From assembly GCF_018320785.1 (NCBI RefSeq), contig NC_054877.1, positions 19,884,329 to 19,948,328 on the forward strand: DNA of 64,000 nucleotides, given 5' to 3'. Positions 47,310-60,426 of the stretch are shown here, piece after piece. Under the pieces are notes generated by a model. It had not been told where the DNA came from and ran no database searches. It saw nothing but the letters and a program-made list of their open reading frames with translations. Numbering within the stretch: position 1 is the first letter of the stretch; every line of letters begins with the position of its first letter. Position numbers and translations under genes: made by a program. This DNA is from Cheilinus undulatus. Lineage: Eukaryota; Chordata; Actinopteri; Labriformes; Labridae.

Positions 47310-50300
47310 GTTTCCTGTAAACAGTCCTGACAACCGCTCAGCCAATCAGGGGGAGGCTCGTGCTTCGGTCCGACATAGGTGGCGCTGGTGACGCGCTTTG
47401 AAGCAGCTGAGTAAATCTTGTGTGACAAATGGCTGAATTATCATGTTATTGCACTGTAATAAACCCATAAAACGAGGAGCGGTGGAAGACACCGGCAAAT
47501 AAGTGCGTGGCATTTAATTACTAAAGTATCGGAGGCATTTAAAATGTTATTGTTGGTCACAAATTAGCAGAAAATTGAAAAGAAAAACTTGATACAAACT
47601 TGCTTTTCCTGTGAACCCAAAGTTAGCTAAATCGTTTCTATTCTTACTGTCTTATTAGTGCAGACCATTTTAAAGTTTCCATCACAAACGCTCCACCAAG
47701 TGGACCCTTTAGTGAATTGCTGAAGCAACATAAACACTCAAGAAACCTCAAAAAAAAAAAAAAAACATGATCACCTGTTACTTAAGACTTCAAAAAGCGG
47801 CATAAGTAGATTTATCTTTCAGCAGTATATCACTGCAAAGGATGGGATTATGAGTATTAAATGACCAGCTAGACTGCTACATCCCCCTCACTGTGAAGTT
47901 CCCTGCACTCACTAAAGATTGTTTAAACAACCACTTCCCACTCGGCCCTGCATACCTTTCATTTTAAGAATATGGCTGCAAACTTTGGAGGCACATACTT
48001 TAAAGGTCTGGTGATGAGAACACTTTCCAAATAATGATCTTTTGGTAAATCTATAACAAAACACAACATAACATTTATCATATTAGTTTGCACTTATCAG
48101 AGATAGGCCTACATATTAAACAGAATATAAAGATAGTGCAAATACTAGCTAATCATATTTCCTAGTCCCATTTGATACAGTAAGGGACACTGACCTAATA
48201 GCTTATCAAAATATGACATGACCTAATATTTGGATAAGCTGACAGGGATACTGATAAGAACAAGATGTTTTCCAGCATCAGAGCCATTAAAACTGCAGCC
48301 ATCAACAATAAGAGGTTGCAGGAATGTAATCTACTGATGTTATGTGAACTGACTGAGGTTATCTTAAAAAAAACAAAAAAAAACAAACAAACAACAAAAT
48401 AAAAAAAAACGTTTTTAAGCCGTGTCATAGAATGACTCACAAGCATGCTTCTTGGAGCAGTTCAGTTTACACATTAACTTATTCAGATGAAGAAACAACA
48501 AGACAAAATGATTTGTGTGAAAATTACAGAGAAGAAGCAGAAATCCCTGTTTTGGAACCAATAGCTAGTAACAGCTGATAATGGACCAGATATCTTGACA
48601 TGTAGACATCTATATCATCAAAGCATTTCATATGTGATTGTTCCTGACACAGAGGCACAGACTGCTAGCAATGTTTTAACTACTCCCTGACTTTTGCCTC
48701 TTTGTCTTTTCCCAATATCTCTGACATATTTCAGTGTTTAAGCTAAGGCAGCACTGAGGTCTACATCACTTAGATGACTCAGAATCAACCTACTTAGGGC
48801 AACTGTTTCCCCAACAGTTTAAGATGCCACTGTCAGTCATGTTTTACTATGAAATACATGTGCCATGATTTCAGAATGTGAACAAAACAATTAATTAACC
48901 AACTGATTAGAAATTAGTTTTCACAATAATAAAATTCTGCCTTTACAATAATGCAAATGTATTCTGACAAAGCAGGAAAAAAGTTATAAAATTACATTTA
49001 AAGGGGACATTGTTGGTACAGAGTACTAATTTTTCCTCTCATTAAGGGAAACACTTTATTTCACTAAAATGCAACAAAGTTTCTCCAAAAAAATGAAAGC
49101 AAAACAAACACAATGTATTGTGGTGATTAAAACTAGTTCGACACTGGACCTGTCACTTCGTATGAAGCCCAACACATCAATAATCACTGCAATATAAACT
49201 TAGCACAAAAAGTAAGGAAATTTATGTTTGTAGATTATTTCTTTGTTGTAACAATGCTTCTTAGCAATACATTTTATACCATTGGTAAGCCTGTTAATTT
49301 CCCTTTTAAATGGTGCCACATTTGTAAGGAACATGCATTTGAGGGATGAAGAGCAGAGCTGAGTATGGAGGACGGGTCAATGAAAAATTTGTCAAATGTG
49401 ATGAGTTGTCATTTTTTCTTTGTATTTTACTTTATTTTAAAGATGTGACTTTATCTGAACAACCTGGTTGGAGATCTATTCACTTGTTGTCCTTGCTAAT
49501 CAGGAAAGATAATATTTCACGGCACAACTCCTCAGTAGCTAGGCCTACTAAGTACTTTAAGTAAACTTTAGGCTAAATTAAATACTTTGACCTACTTGAG
49601 TAGATTTAAAGTGAGTAGCCTACTTTTATTTCTACTTAGGTAAATTCCAACCAGAGTAACTGTATTTCGATCTGAGTGCAATCAGTTACAAAAGTACAAA
49701 ATATTTTGTATGAATAATGAAAACTGAGTCCAGTAGAGTAGTCCAGAAGGGAAGCCTGCCTTAGGCTAACATTTTTTTTCCTGCAATAGATCAGTTAATC
49801 AATCTGATTATCAAAGTAGCTACTTTCATGTGGGACTGTGAAACAATAAACCTCCTCTTATATATTATATTTCAATGAAAATGGAGCCGTTTTGTACTTA
49901 AATGCCGGATTTACGACACTGTCATCAATTTGCTTCTTGATCACCACTAATACTACTTGTTTCCATGGATACCGCACTCCGTGTTGATTAGCTAACTCCT
50001 AACACCTGTTGTAGTTGTGGGGGAACGGGTGCTTTCAATCACTTTTAAAAGCACCTACAGTCACACATGCGCTTTTTTTCTTAATCCGACTCACTTTATA
50101 GCATCTGTGGGCGAGGACCTCTCAGGCCACACATGCCAGGCCGGATAAATGAGCCAATGAGGAGCGAGTCAGACGTAAACACATTATAATGATCGTCAGT
50201 GGCCTTGGTAAATAGAAGTGAAAGCAATGTGAAACGCACAAGGAACGAAGGAGGATATTTCTTACCCGTCTGTGACCTTATTCGTGATTATTTGTAAAGA

Positions 50301-50458
50301 AGTTTGGTCCTTGTGTCGGGATACATCATTAGTGCATGGGCTGCACCTAAATGGCTTAGAAGAATCCGTGCTATTTCTATCTCCGGGGAGTTTTGCCCTT
50401 CCTTGACGGTTGAACGCTGCTGCTGTTGGATCTGTCACTGAATACAACCCAGCTAAAG
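47310..50458. other. Divergent spacer between ppp1r7 and the membrane-protein gene
   Basis: Three kilobases between two start codons pointing away from each other. CCAAT on the plus strand at 47342-47346 lies just upstream of ppp1r7. A hAT-like fragment (degenerate 'ctacttgagtagatttaaa...tacttttatttctactt') spans about 49545-49700. Short A-rich runs are at 47750-47766 and 48364-48410. No other gene is recognisable. The proximal 400 bp before 50459 probably hold promoter and 5' UTR. Confidence 0.45.
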
Positions 50459-53400
50459 ATGCATTTTCTTGGCATTCTTCTGCTCATGTTGGGCGATATA
50501 ACACTGGGGGTTTCCCTTCCAGTAGGTAAGAAGTCAGCTTCTTTGCACGTCTCTGCTATACAACACGTACTCTTTGCTTTTATCCTCTTATACAGACAGT
50601 TAAACAACTGTTTAAAATATACGTTAGCTTCTGTGAGCATGTAACTAAGGCTGCTGCAGAGTTTAAGCTAACAAACTAGAGTATTTCATTTGGTCACTTT
50701 CGTACATTTTACATATTTATACATTACCTTTCACAGAAAAACTGTTAAATTTTCAGCTTGCTTACAAAATGTTGTCAAACAGTGCAGTTAAAGTGCAGTA
50801 GTCCTGTGTTTCTTTTAGTTTTTATTTACATTTCACAGAGGCGTTGGTCTCTGTGTGCTTATTTGTGAGGCCATTGTTAGTGTGGAGGTTGCATTGGACT
50901 GCCTTGAGCCTATTGATTGATACGCGTTTATTTAGCCCTTTAACTCCTGCATAATGGAGACTTAAATTATCCAGAGGAACTAGTCCTTATCTGACATCTG
51001 GAGTGGAAAAAAAATTAAATGGTCTCTTGTAAACGGCTAACTAGTTGACCAACTTTACAAAGATTACTTGGTTCCTCTCAAAAAGTAGTAATATTTTTTT
51101 TTACTCCACTGATTAAAAAAATGAATCAAGCTAGCTCAAGTTTTATTAGAATTTACTGCCACATGGGCCAACATAATTATCAAATTGGAAAAAAATACAC
51201 TAATGGACACAGAATTGAACATATGGGGCTTGTCATCACAGTGCAACAATGCATGTACTGTCAGTTCCTCTACTTTAATGATTGGTAAACTAAAGTTTCA
51301 AAACGGTAAACTTTAAAAGCAACAGTGTAACAATTTATTTTACTGAAGGTTATTAGTTATATTTAACCCTCCAGGCATCATCTTGAACACCACTTCCTGT
51401 TAAATCTGTGATCCTCTTCCCTTATTTGAATTACTCAGTGCCTATGTTTTATTGTGTCCTGTCAGATACTGTCATAGTGCAGGTGCAGCAGAGGGGCGTG
51501 GTGGGTTCTCACCAGGTCATGGAGCAGGTCCTTCTTAACGGGGTCTCTTTAACTGGCACAAGTCAGGAAGTTGGAAGAATTATTAGAACTATATCAGCTG
51601 GTGCGCTCTTTCCAGCCTTTGTCAATAACAACCAGACTTCAGTTCTGAGTAAGATCATCATTTTGTTCTATTTATCAATGTTGTAATGATTAAAACAAAC
51701 TGAGCCTTATTATGTTATTGTCAGTCTAATTTTTGTCACTCCTTAGGAAACCACACTCTGTTACGTTCTCGTGAATGCATACTGGAGGGGTCTCAGCTGC
51801 ACTGGACTGACCGTGTGTTTTGTGATGGGGCACTGTGTCTAACCCTGGATCACAGTGATGCATGGAGGGCACAAATACCTCAAGCACTCACACTGAAACT
51901 GATGTTGGATCAAGAAGCAGAGCGCACAAGAATGGAGAGGATTCGCCTCCAGCAGGGATGCATCGAGCTTATGAAGGAATTGAGGCTTTCTCGGGACAGG
52001 ACTGGTATTTATGTTTTTGCCAACATTTGTTAAAAGCATTCAGCTTTGGGAGTTTGGAACGTAATTTGTGCATATAAGACTTGAAATGCTTCAAAATAAC
52101 CACATAGCAGTTGGAACTTTGCTGTTCTAATGAAAACATTTAATTCAGTCTAAAAGATTATTTTAAAAACATATTGAAGGGCACACATTATGGTGCAAAG
52201 TAAGTTGTTTCTGTAGGGATAACAATAACGTCCTCTAGTGTCAGTTTACTCACAGCACCTACTTGATGTCTTGTCCACATGTGACATTAATAATAAGAGG
52301 CCTTTGTGTAGTTAGTGGGTGTGAATTTTGCAGGCAGCCGATGGTATTTCACAATGACTCATATCAAATAATGAATGCTAATGAAAATGTGAGGGTTAGA
52401 CTTAACTAAAAACTTCCACACAAACATTTCCAAGTGCCAGGTTTTGCTGGCAGCTTGTTGACATTTTTCAATGTTTTTCTCTAGATTCAGGGATTCCTTT
52501 GCCTCAGTTTCTAATCCCCGTCTTGGCACTCCTGGCATTTGCTGGACTTATCATAATCAGCCTTCTTCTCTCCAAGAACTATGGTAAGTAAAGATTGTTT
52601 GCTTTCCATTCAAGTAGCATTTACACATATTAAACTGTGTTTAATCACACTTACATAATCAAATGAGCCTGCATGATTTGGCAGTTTTTAATTTTTAACT
52701 AAAGAATATAAACCTGTGCTGCATACAGCCAGAAAACAGGAGAATATTTTTTTGAATCCTTAAATCTACTTTAATCAACACCTTATTCACTCTGATGAAA
52801 TGCAGCATAACTTTACTAAATGTGTGTTTTCACGTGATTTTGGTATGGAGCCCCATTCTCTGAGAAATGTAAATCATAGTCATGTGCTTTGTCTTTCTCT
52901 CTGCCTAGGTCTGAGGCACCCTGGAGGTAAGACAACAACACTTCTTATGTTTTCTCTTTTGCCTGGCTGTAGAGCAGGGGTGGAAAGTAACTAACGACAT
53001 TTACTCATGTTACTGCCAGCTTTATATGTACTTTTACTTTTGAAAATCAGTATTTTAAATGAGTATATTTTGTGGGAGGTATTGTGCTTAATGATATTTT
53101 TAGAAGCATCAAGTACTGAGTAAGAAACTAAACTCTAAAAGACAATACAAGGAAGTCCAAGCCTTTTGGCAACAACACAAAACTGGCCGGTTGTTTGGAT
53201 TTGTTAACACATGACAGTCAGCAGCACAGGACAGAATGCGTTCACTTTACATCCCAAAACAGCTGTTTCATTTCACACTTTATAATAAAAACCCGGCTGA
53301 CTTTTACTTTAAGTGGATTTATTGACCACAACTTTTACTTCTGAAGTAAAAGAACCGCTAATTTGGTTAAAAATGTACTTTTGTACAGTAGTCGTATATT

Positions 53401-53798
53401 TCTTCCACCTCTGCTCTAGAGTGTATACTCCTCAGCTCACAGATGTAGTAGAAGATTTGTAGAAAGTTAAACATTAAATGAACTCCAAACCACACACCCT
53501 GTGGATGAGCAAGAAAATTATCAAGATAAGTCATGAGGTTCAGACCATCCTGGTTTACTCTTTGGTAACTCTTACACAGACTTACCTTAAATGTCCTTAG
53601 ACTTGAAGTGACTGCAATTTGCTGGTCAGCTGTTAACACAGGGATGATGGTTTCTCAAACAGCTCTTAAATTCTGTCTGCTCCTGCCTTATCAGTAATGT
53701 TTGGTTTCATTACAGGTGTTATTGGCTCAGTCATACATTATCCTCAAGACATGGCGGAAATGCCTCCAGAGAAAAAAGCTGGTTATTATTCTTTATAA
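50459..53798 (+). CDS. Unrecognised single-pass type I membrane protein, 6 exons, 235 aa
   Basis: I do not recognise this protein. Coding exons: 50459-50525, 51466-51648, 51747-52004, 52485-52583, 52909-52926 and 53716-53798. All junctions are GT/AG and all five introns are phase 1. The start is the ATG before HFLGILLLMLGDITLGVSLP, a typical signal peptide with likely cleavage near residue 18-22. The ectodomain (to about 170) has possible N-glycosylation sites (NQT, NHT), cysteines in RSRECIL, RVFCDGALCLTL and QQGCIEL, and a charged helical stretch LMLDQEAERTRMERIRLQQG. A transmembrane segment follows (about 176-197, FLIPVLALLAFAGLIIISLL), then a ~35-residue tail (VIHYPQDMAEMPPEKK...YYSL). 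Exon 5 is only 18 nt. ATTAAA at 54368-54373 is a likely poly(A) signal. All-phase-1 splicing is usual for secreted and receptor genes, but function is open. Confidence 0.85.
52975..53413. mobile_element. hAT-type non-autonomous element in the membrane-gene intron 5
   Basis: CAGGGGTGGAAAGTAACTAA at the left and, on the minus strand, CAGAGGTGGAAGAAATATAC at the right. Flanks CTGTAGAG (52967-52974) and CTCTAGAG (53414-53421) match at 7 of 8 bases. 439 bp, no protein. Confidence 0.85.
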
Positions 53799-55380
53799 TT
53801 CAAAGCTACAGCAGACAATAGCTCATATCCTACTCTGTTTTAGTGATAAATGTCCACCTTCATGATTTAGCCACTTCCCCTGTGTATATGGCTTCTTTTG
53901 CTCCATGAATGTAACCAGAGCTTTGCCACAGTGCCAACAGCCTGCTTTGATAAACATGCAGCCTGGATCCATGTTCTCAATATTTTATGCACTTTAATGC
54001 ATTTACTCAACATGGACCAGTGTTTGTATTGCTTTAAAAACTTGTGCACAAATGCAAAACTCATATGCATACGTTTTTGCAAAACTGATAACTACATGAA
54101 GATGTTTTCACCAGTTATGATTTTTAGATTAAGCTATTCAAAATTATGCCGTAAGTGTCTTGACTTGTATGTTCACTTTCATTTATTTTACATTATCTTG
54201 TATAAGTTAAAAGGACTGTGAAGATTTTATAACTGACTGTAGATAAAAGTCTGCTGAAATTGAGCGTTTTGTTTTGCCAGGTTATGTACATATATATCTT
54301 TGTGATGACTTAACTAATTGTGCAAACTGTGTTTTCCATGTCTGAGATTTTTATGGAAGAAAGTTTAATTAAAGACTATTTTAATCAGCCTTTTGTCTTT
54401 TTTTTGTTTTAATTTACCAATGCTGCATTGGCTGCAAATGTCAGGATAAGAAAATTAATGTGTTTTTCACTCCCTTTTTTTTTCTAAAACTCATCAGATA
54501 ATTTTGAGCTATTTTCCTGTAAGGCAAAAGTATTAAATAAAAATGTATTAAAATACATTTATAAATGTACTGTTTATCTGTGTAGGGCTTCTGTAAATGG
54601 CAACTTTTTGCCATGTATTTTTCCTGGTATGCTTTTGCAACACACTTTTTGATCCTTACCCACCAGTTGAGAACCACTGCCCTACACCGTGGTGGGCCCC
54701 CAGGGGGTGCTAGTTCTACCTGCTGTTCAAGCATGAGGAACAACAAGTCACACGTGATGTTTAATGTGGCCCTTAATTATGAAAGGATGGAGACTATATT
54801 TCCCCCTAAAGAACTTCATCTTCAACAGCTGTAAAGAAAGCCTTTATGATGATATGAAAAACTATGTTAGATACAAAACACTTTAAAGGTGCAGAGTGTA
54901 ATATTTAGCACAGTAGCATTTAGCAGAACAAACTTTTTAAAAATAAAACAATATTTATCAGTAGGTCCAACTTAAAAAGCAACACCACCATCTTGGATTT
55001 TGGCATTTTGCATGTTACAAGATTGTGTACATGGATTGTATGGTTGCAAGAATGCGGACTAGACATGATCAAAGGTATAAAATATGCAAGGATGTAGGCA
55101 GATTTACATGAGGTAGATAAGATCATTTAAGATTGTTTACATGAATAAGTACATGCCTGCATTTGAGGTAAGGCATTTTACAAAAAATAAATAAGATAAA
55201 ATGTGATAACACTTAGATTTAACGTGAGTGGCAGCATAAATTAAATCAACAAAATTAAATTTATTTGTTTCCCAATTGCAATCTCACATTCATGATGTCA
55301 TTCTTTAACCAGCAGATGGCGATACGTGGTATGATTTGAGGATTGTTGTCAGGCGTGAACTGTCAGGAAGCATCCTCCTG
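53799..55380. other. 3' UTR and spacer before cdc20
   Basis: 3' UTR of the membrane gene to about 54390 (ATTAAA at 54368). 54601-54681 carries the end of a hAT element on the minus strand (CAGTGGTTCTCAACTGGTGG), of the same family as 39806-40250. 54880-55050 may be an unnamed short repeat ('tttaaaggtgcagagtgtaa'). No gene seen. Confidence 0.45.
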
Positions 55381-55398
55381 TGCTCTGAAGAAAACGAA

Positions 55399-55520
55399 CC
55401 AATCGCAAGGGCGCTTTCAGCCATTTAAAGCGCGTGGCGTCATACAACCTCATGAGTTTCAAAAGTTTGGAGAGCGTCCAGGGATTCGTCAGTGTGCACT
55501 GTTTTCCTGAAGAGGTTTGA
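55399..55520 (+). promoter_or_regulatory. Candidate cell-cycle promoter of cdc20 (CCAAT plus CHR-like motifs)
   Basis: A CCAAT box at 55399-55403 is followed by GC-rich sequence and by CHR-type motifs: TTTGAA on the minus strand at 55457-55463 and on the plus strand at 55515-55520. G2/M genes of vertebrates, including CDC20, are commonly driven by NF-Y boxes plus a CHR element. The transcription start is not visible, so this is inference from motifs. Confidence 0.35.
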
Positions 55521-55884
55521 AAACTTTGCTCTTTAGAAGTCATGAAATTGGCACATTGTGATTCAGCAAATCAGCAACGTAAAATTTAAGCTGTCAACCA
55601 TACGGTAATCATTATATGCGGTTTTTCCTACAGAAGTGAATAACTTAAACTACTTCATTAACGGTTCACAGCATTTGATAAAACTAACAATGATGCTAAA
55701 TAGTGTAATATGTCGACATAATTGTCCTCTAAAACAGCCAAAGAGGTTTAAACTCTGAGGTTCCAGTGTTGGCATGGTTTGCTTAGTTAACATAAACAGT
55801 AATATTTACTTAACCCTCTGCTCTTATGTGCCAGCTTAATGTTTATGTTTGCCTTGTGTAAAAGTATTGTGAAACGTGGATATT

Positions 55885-58800
55885 ATGGCACACGGCTTTG
55901 AGAATGACATCCAGAGAATCCTGAAGCTGGATGTGCCCATCAGAAACGCTTGCAAGAGAAAGGCCAGCTCCTCCAGCACATTTGCCTTTAACGCCCTGAC
56001 ACCTGGCAAGCCTGCTAATGCCTCCGTGGGTTTATCAAAGACGCCAAACAAAACACCTGGTAATGTTTGCTCGGTGTATTCAAACCGTTTGAAACGTGAC
56101 AAAGCTTTCCCGGTCACTCTTTTGATAATGCTGACCCCTTTCTGATCCTATTTTAGGTAAAAACAAGAGAGCGACACCTTCAAAGACGGGGGGAGACCGC
56201 TTCATTCCCATCAGAAACAACAAGCAAATGGATGTAGCAAGTTTCCTGATCACAAAGGAGAACGAACCTATGGACACAAACAATGCAGTAAGATGATCAG
56301 TAGCCTAATCTGTTGTGGCACTTGCCTCTAATAATGCTTTTGTAAATGAAGGATTTATTCAACTATATGTCTGTAAAGGAAAACCAGAAAGCATGGTCTC
56401 TGTCATTAAATGGATACAACATTGAAGAAGCAAAGATTTTGCACCTTGGAGGGAAGCCCCTAAATGCTCCTGAAGGTAAGACCATTTTAAAGTCATCTCG
56501 GTGCAGCAACTTGGAAGCAAAAAGGTGGATTTTTTTTTTGTACTCACTGTGATTTTTGAAAATGTCATTTAAAGGCTGCCAGAGCAGCTTAAACGTTATC
56601 TACAGTCACTCTACATCTCCTGCCCCAGTCAACAAGACAAGATACATTTCTTCAACTCCATATAGTATCTTGGATGCTCCTGAGCTTCGAAATGATTTCT
56701 GTGAGTCGAGCACCAAAGGGACTTTACTTTTTTTTCTCTTTGAACATGTTTATTTTTCTTTAACGATGTGTGTGCTGCTTACATCAGACCACGGATGATG
56801 GATTCATTGATTTCCCTTAATACACCCTTGATCTTCATGCAAATGCACAGTGCCGTTTTTGCTTATTTTCCAGATTTAAACCTCTTTGACTGGAGCAGTC
56901 AAAATGTTCTTGCTGTGGCGCTTCAGAACAGTGTTTACTTATGGGACGCCACTGAAGGAGAGATTACTTTACTCACTAAGTTGAAGCATGAGGAGGATTA
57001 CATCTGCTCACTGTCTTGGACTAAAGAGGGAAGCTACATTGCTATAGGAACAAGTGACGGTGAAGTTCAGGTCAGTGTGAGGATGAAAACACAACCTTAT
57101 CTCATTTAGTGCATTACTCTTAATGAGCTGCTTTAATTGATTATTTTGCTCTTCTGTAGCTGTGGGATGTTGACAGTCAGAAGCATTTACGCACTATGAT
57201 TAGTCATACAGCTAGAGTTGGCAGCCTAAGCTGGAATGATCACATCCTTTCCAGGTATGGTTGCTTCCTTATTTCTTATATAAAAAATACAATTTCAGTG
57301 GCTTGTGTTGAAGTAAAAATGGACCGTTTCTCTCCCTTCTAGTGGCTCAAGATCAGGGCACATCCACCATCATGATGTGAGGGTTTCAGAACATCACATC
57401 TCCACACTTACAGGTCACTCGGAGGAGGTGTGTGGGCTGAAGTGGTCAACTGATGGACGATACTTAGCCAGTGGAGGCAATGACAACCTGGTGTGTATAT
57501 GGCCTCGTGTGCAGGAGGGGAGCTTTGGTAACAGCAGCCAAATGGTGCACTGCTTGAGTGATCATCAAGGAGCTGTCAAGGTGAGACGCTTCATATTTAA
57601 CTGTACAGTATATGTAGCTGGGTCCAGAAGTATGTGGACAGTCGTACAGTTTTCATAATTTTGCTTTTATTTACTGCCACAATGAAGTCTGAATAAAGCT
57701 GTTAAGATGCAACTTAAGTGGTGACTTCTTGCTTTAATTTAAAGGATTTCACAAAAATGTATATTATAGCAATTTTTTTTACAGTACCTCCATTATCAGG
57801 GGCTGAAACATGGATGAACACACTCTTTTGAAATTAAAACCACACTTTTTAATACTTGGATGAAAATCTTTGACAGTCAGTGGCTGTCCAAAGCTGGAGC
57901 CCATTGACATCATCAAAGCCACTTAAAGTTGCTGCTTGTTTGTGGGTCTTTCTGATTTCAGTTTTGTCTTCAGTAACTGAAAAGTGTGCTCTATTGGGTT
58001 GAAATCAGGTGGCTGGCATGGCCACTGAGGAATATTCCATTTCTTTGCTTTTAGAAACTCTTAGATTGCTTTCACTACATGTTTCAAGTCATAATCTGAA
58101 CTTTCACGTACCATCCTATCAGCTTTGCAGTATTTAGCAGAATGTGAACAGAGTCCAGCCCCATACACTTGAGAATTAATCTTGCTACTCGCAACACCAG
58201 TGAGCCTGTTTCATAAGCAGCCATACATGCATGTCTAACACTGCATCCTCCATCTTTGACAGATGATGTGGTATGCTTTGGATCATGAGCTGTTGCTTTG
58301 CGTCTCCATACTTCTCTTCTAGTACATTCTGATTCTAGCACAAGTTTATCTTCTCCAGAGAATCTCATTCAGGAGTTGAGGTCTTTTCAGTTGCTTTAGG
58401 TAAAGTCTTATAGGACGTTCCAGTTCTTAAATGTTACAAGAGGTTTGCATCTTGTCATAAATCCTCTGTGTCTACACACATGAAGGCATCTCTTGATTTT
58501 AGACTTTGACAATAATGCACCAACCAGCTCCAGAGTATTACTGACTAATGTTGATGTTGCGAAGGGTTTTTGTCTTCACCAAGGAAAGGATTCTGCAATT
58601 ATCTGCTTCAGTTGTCTTCTGTGGTCTTCCAGGTGTCTTTAAGTTGCTGAGCCTGCCAGTGTGTTCTTTCTCTTAAAGAATGTACCAAATTGTTAATTGG
58701 GCATTATGAAAGTGGTAGCTGTCTTTCTGATGTATTTTTTAAAATCCAAATTATGGCCCCCTTCTGCTGTGTTGATACCTCCCTGAACTTCCTATAGATA

Positions 58801-60426
58801 GCCCCCGTGTAACAGCTACTGAAGGCCTCTTCAACACTTAAAATAATCTCAAACCTTTTATCTTCTTCACTTGTCCTGACGAACAAAAGGACGGACCACA
58901 CCTGGCCATGAAACTACTTGTCTGACTGCCCAAATGCTTTTGAGCTCCTGATGAAAGAGGTGCTCTAGATAAAATGGATGCAATTCCTAAATGGTAATGC
59001 CATATTCAAGTGAAACGCCTTAGATTTGAGCTGAAAGCTACACTTCAGTCATGTCTTGATTGATGGATCAAAATCCATTGTGTTGGTCATCAGAGGCAAA
59101 ATAAAAGTGTCCCTGTCCACATACTTCTGGACCAAACTGTAGTTTCAGCTGCTGAGGGGTTCTCAATCAAAATGACAACAACTATTACATGCTGCTCAGC
59201 TCCAGAGGAGTCTTTTCAACAGAAACTGCACCTGATATGTATATACTGAACAGTAAAACACTGTTCTTTTCATGCATTGATTCCACATAATGGAGAAAAG
59301 TTGTTAAAAGTGGTCCTTCTGGGAGTGTTGTAAGCTAATGCCTGCTGCACTAACGTTAGAATTGATTGATGAATTCGTTTTTTTACAGGCTTTGGCCTGG
59401 TGTCCATGGCAGTCATATATCCTTGCATCTGGAGGAGGCACCAGTGACCGTCACATCCGTACTTGGAATGTCAACAGTGGCTCTTGCATCAATTCACTCA
59501 ACACTCAGTCACAGGTAACTAACTACACACTGCTGGATGCATTTCAGTGTCTCACTGACTAATCAAATTTAAAAAGATGGAAATGCGCTTGATTTTAAAC
59601 AACTGATCTCAGGAGGATATTTAAAAAAAAAATACCCACAAAGATTGTCAAAATTTTAATACTAAATATACTCAAGATCTTTAAGCAGATGCTGCCACAG
59701 ACAAGAGAGAGCGTAGTCTAGATTGCACAGATATGTTTGAAAAATGCATCTTACTATGATGCATGTGTAGTGTAAACCAAAAAGTTGCAACCACAGGATT
59801 TGAGAACATACTTTATAGTTTGTAGGTTTTTTCCTATAATTTTGGTAAAAAAAAAAACAAGAAATGATCGAATATTAAATGCAAAGAGCTTGAATTTTTT
59901 TCTGCCATTGATCAAAACGGGTATTGATTTCATTTGATTTTATAGAATCACATCACAGTTTAATTGACATTGTCTTCTGTGGCCCTAACACACATAATGA
60001 TTCTTATTGTCTTCAGATCTCCTCACTTTTGTTTGCACCAAACCACAAAGAGCTTGTCTCAGCTCATGGCTATGCACACAACAATGTCGTTATCTGGAAG
60101 TACCCCACCTTCACCAAGGTTGCAGAGCTAAATGGTGTGTAACTTACTTTTAAAGATTTTTGTTTTACCAGAACAGAAAACAAGTTAGAACTTGACACCA
60201 TTGTGTGGAAAAACTTCCCACAAACATTTGAATGATTTCCATTTCAGGCCATGAGGACAGAGTTCTCAGTCTGTCGCTGAGTCCAGACTACTCCACTGTT
60301 GCGACTATCGCTGCGGATGAGACAATCCGTCTGTGGAAGTGCTTTGAGCTGGATCCTTTGGAGAAGAAGGCCAAAGAGAAGATGGCAAAATCTAGTTGCA
60401 GTGTCATGTATCAATCAATCAGATAA
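55885..60426 (+). CDS. cdc20: Cell division cycle protein 20, 10 coding exons, about 493 aa
   Basis: Activator and substrate receptor of the anaphase-promoting complex, and target of the spindle checkpoint. Exons: 55885-56059, 56157-56287, 56379-56475 (or from 56352), 56575-56700, 56874-57070, 57160-57254, 57343-57580, 59389-59514, 60017-60134 and 60248-60426, all GT/AG and in frame. Start ATG is followed by AHGFENDIQRILKLDVPIRN. Residues: C-box DRFIPIR at 72-78, KEN at 92-94, Mad2-binding-like NVIYSHSTSP, then seven WD40 blades (SSGSRSGHIHHHDVRV, LASGGNDNLVCIWP, ASGGGTSDRHIRTWNV, VATIAADETIRLWKCFELDP) and a C-terminal IR tail (SIR). Human CDC20 is 499 aa. Intron 7 carries a Tc1-like element. 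AATAAA at 60499-60504 gives a short 3' UTR. Exon 3 has two in-frame acceptors 27 nt apart; the longer form is 502 aa. Confidence 0.96.
57615..59139 (-). mobile_element. Tc1-like transposon in cdc20 intron 7
   Basis: Inverted ends: left TAGCTGGGTCCAGAAGTATG and, minus strand, CAGTTTGGTCCAGAAGTATG at the right, followed by TA (59140-59141). The element is 1.5 kb. On the minus strand the C-terminal transposase part is readable: WNIPQWPCQPPDFNPIEHTF (family PSQSPDLNPIEHAF, third acidic residue kept) and LLKTKLKSEKPTNKQQL. Upstream parts have many stops. This is a different Tc1 family from the copies at 24453 and 61263. It makes intron 7 (57581-59388) the longest of cdc20. Confidence 0.8.

Noticed and set aside
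50426-50458. Upstream start for the membrane protein
   Set aside because: The codon at 50426 is TTG, and the ATG at 50459 directly precedes a good signal peptide.
54441-54746. Minus-strand frame of 101 codons after the membrane gene
   Set aside because: Overlaps a hAT end and AT-rich 3' UTR sequence, and has no domain or splice support.
55876-55884. Start of cdc20 three codons upstream
   Set aside because: The codon there is GTG. The first ATG is at 55885 and begins MAHGFE, a fitting Cdc20 N-terminus.
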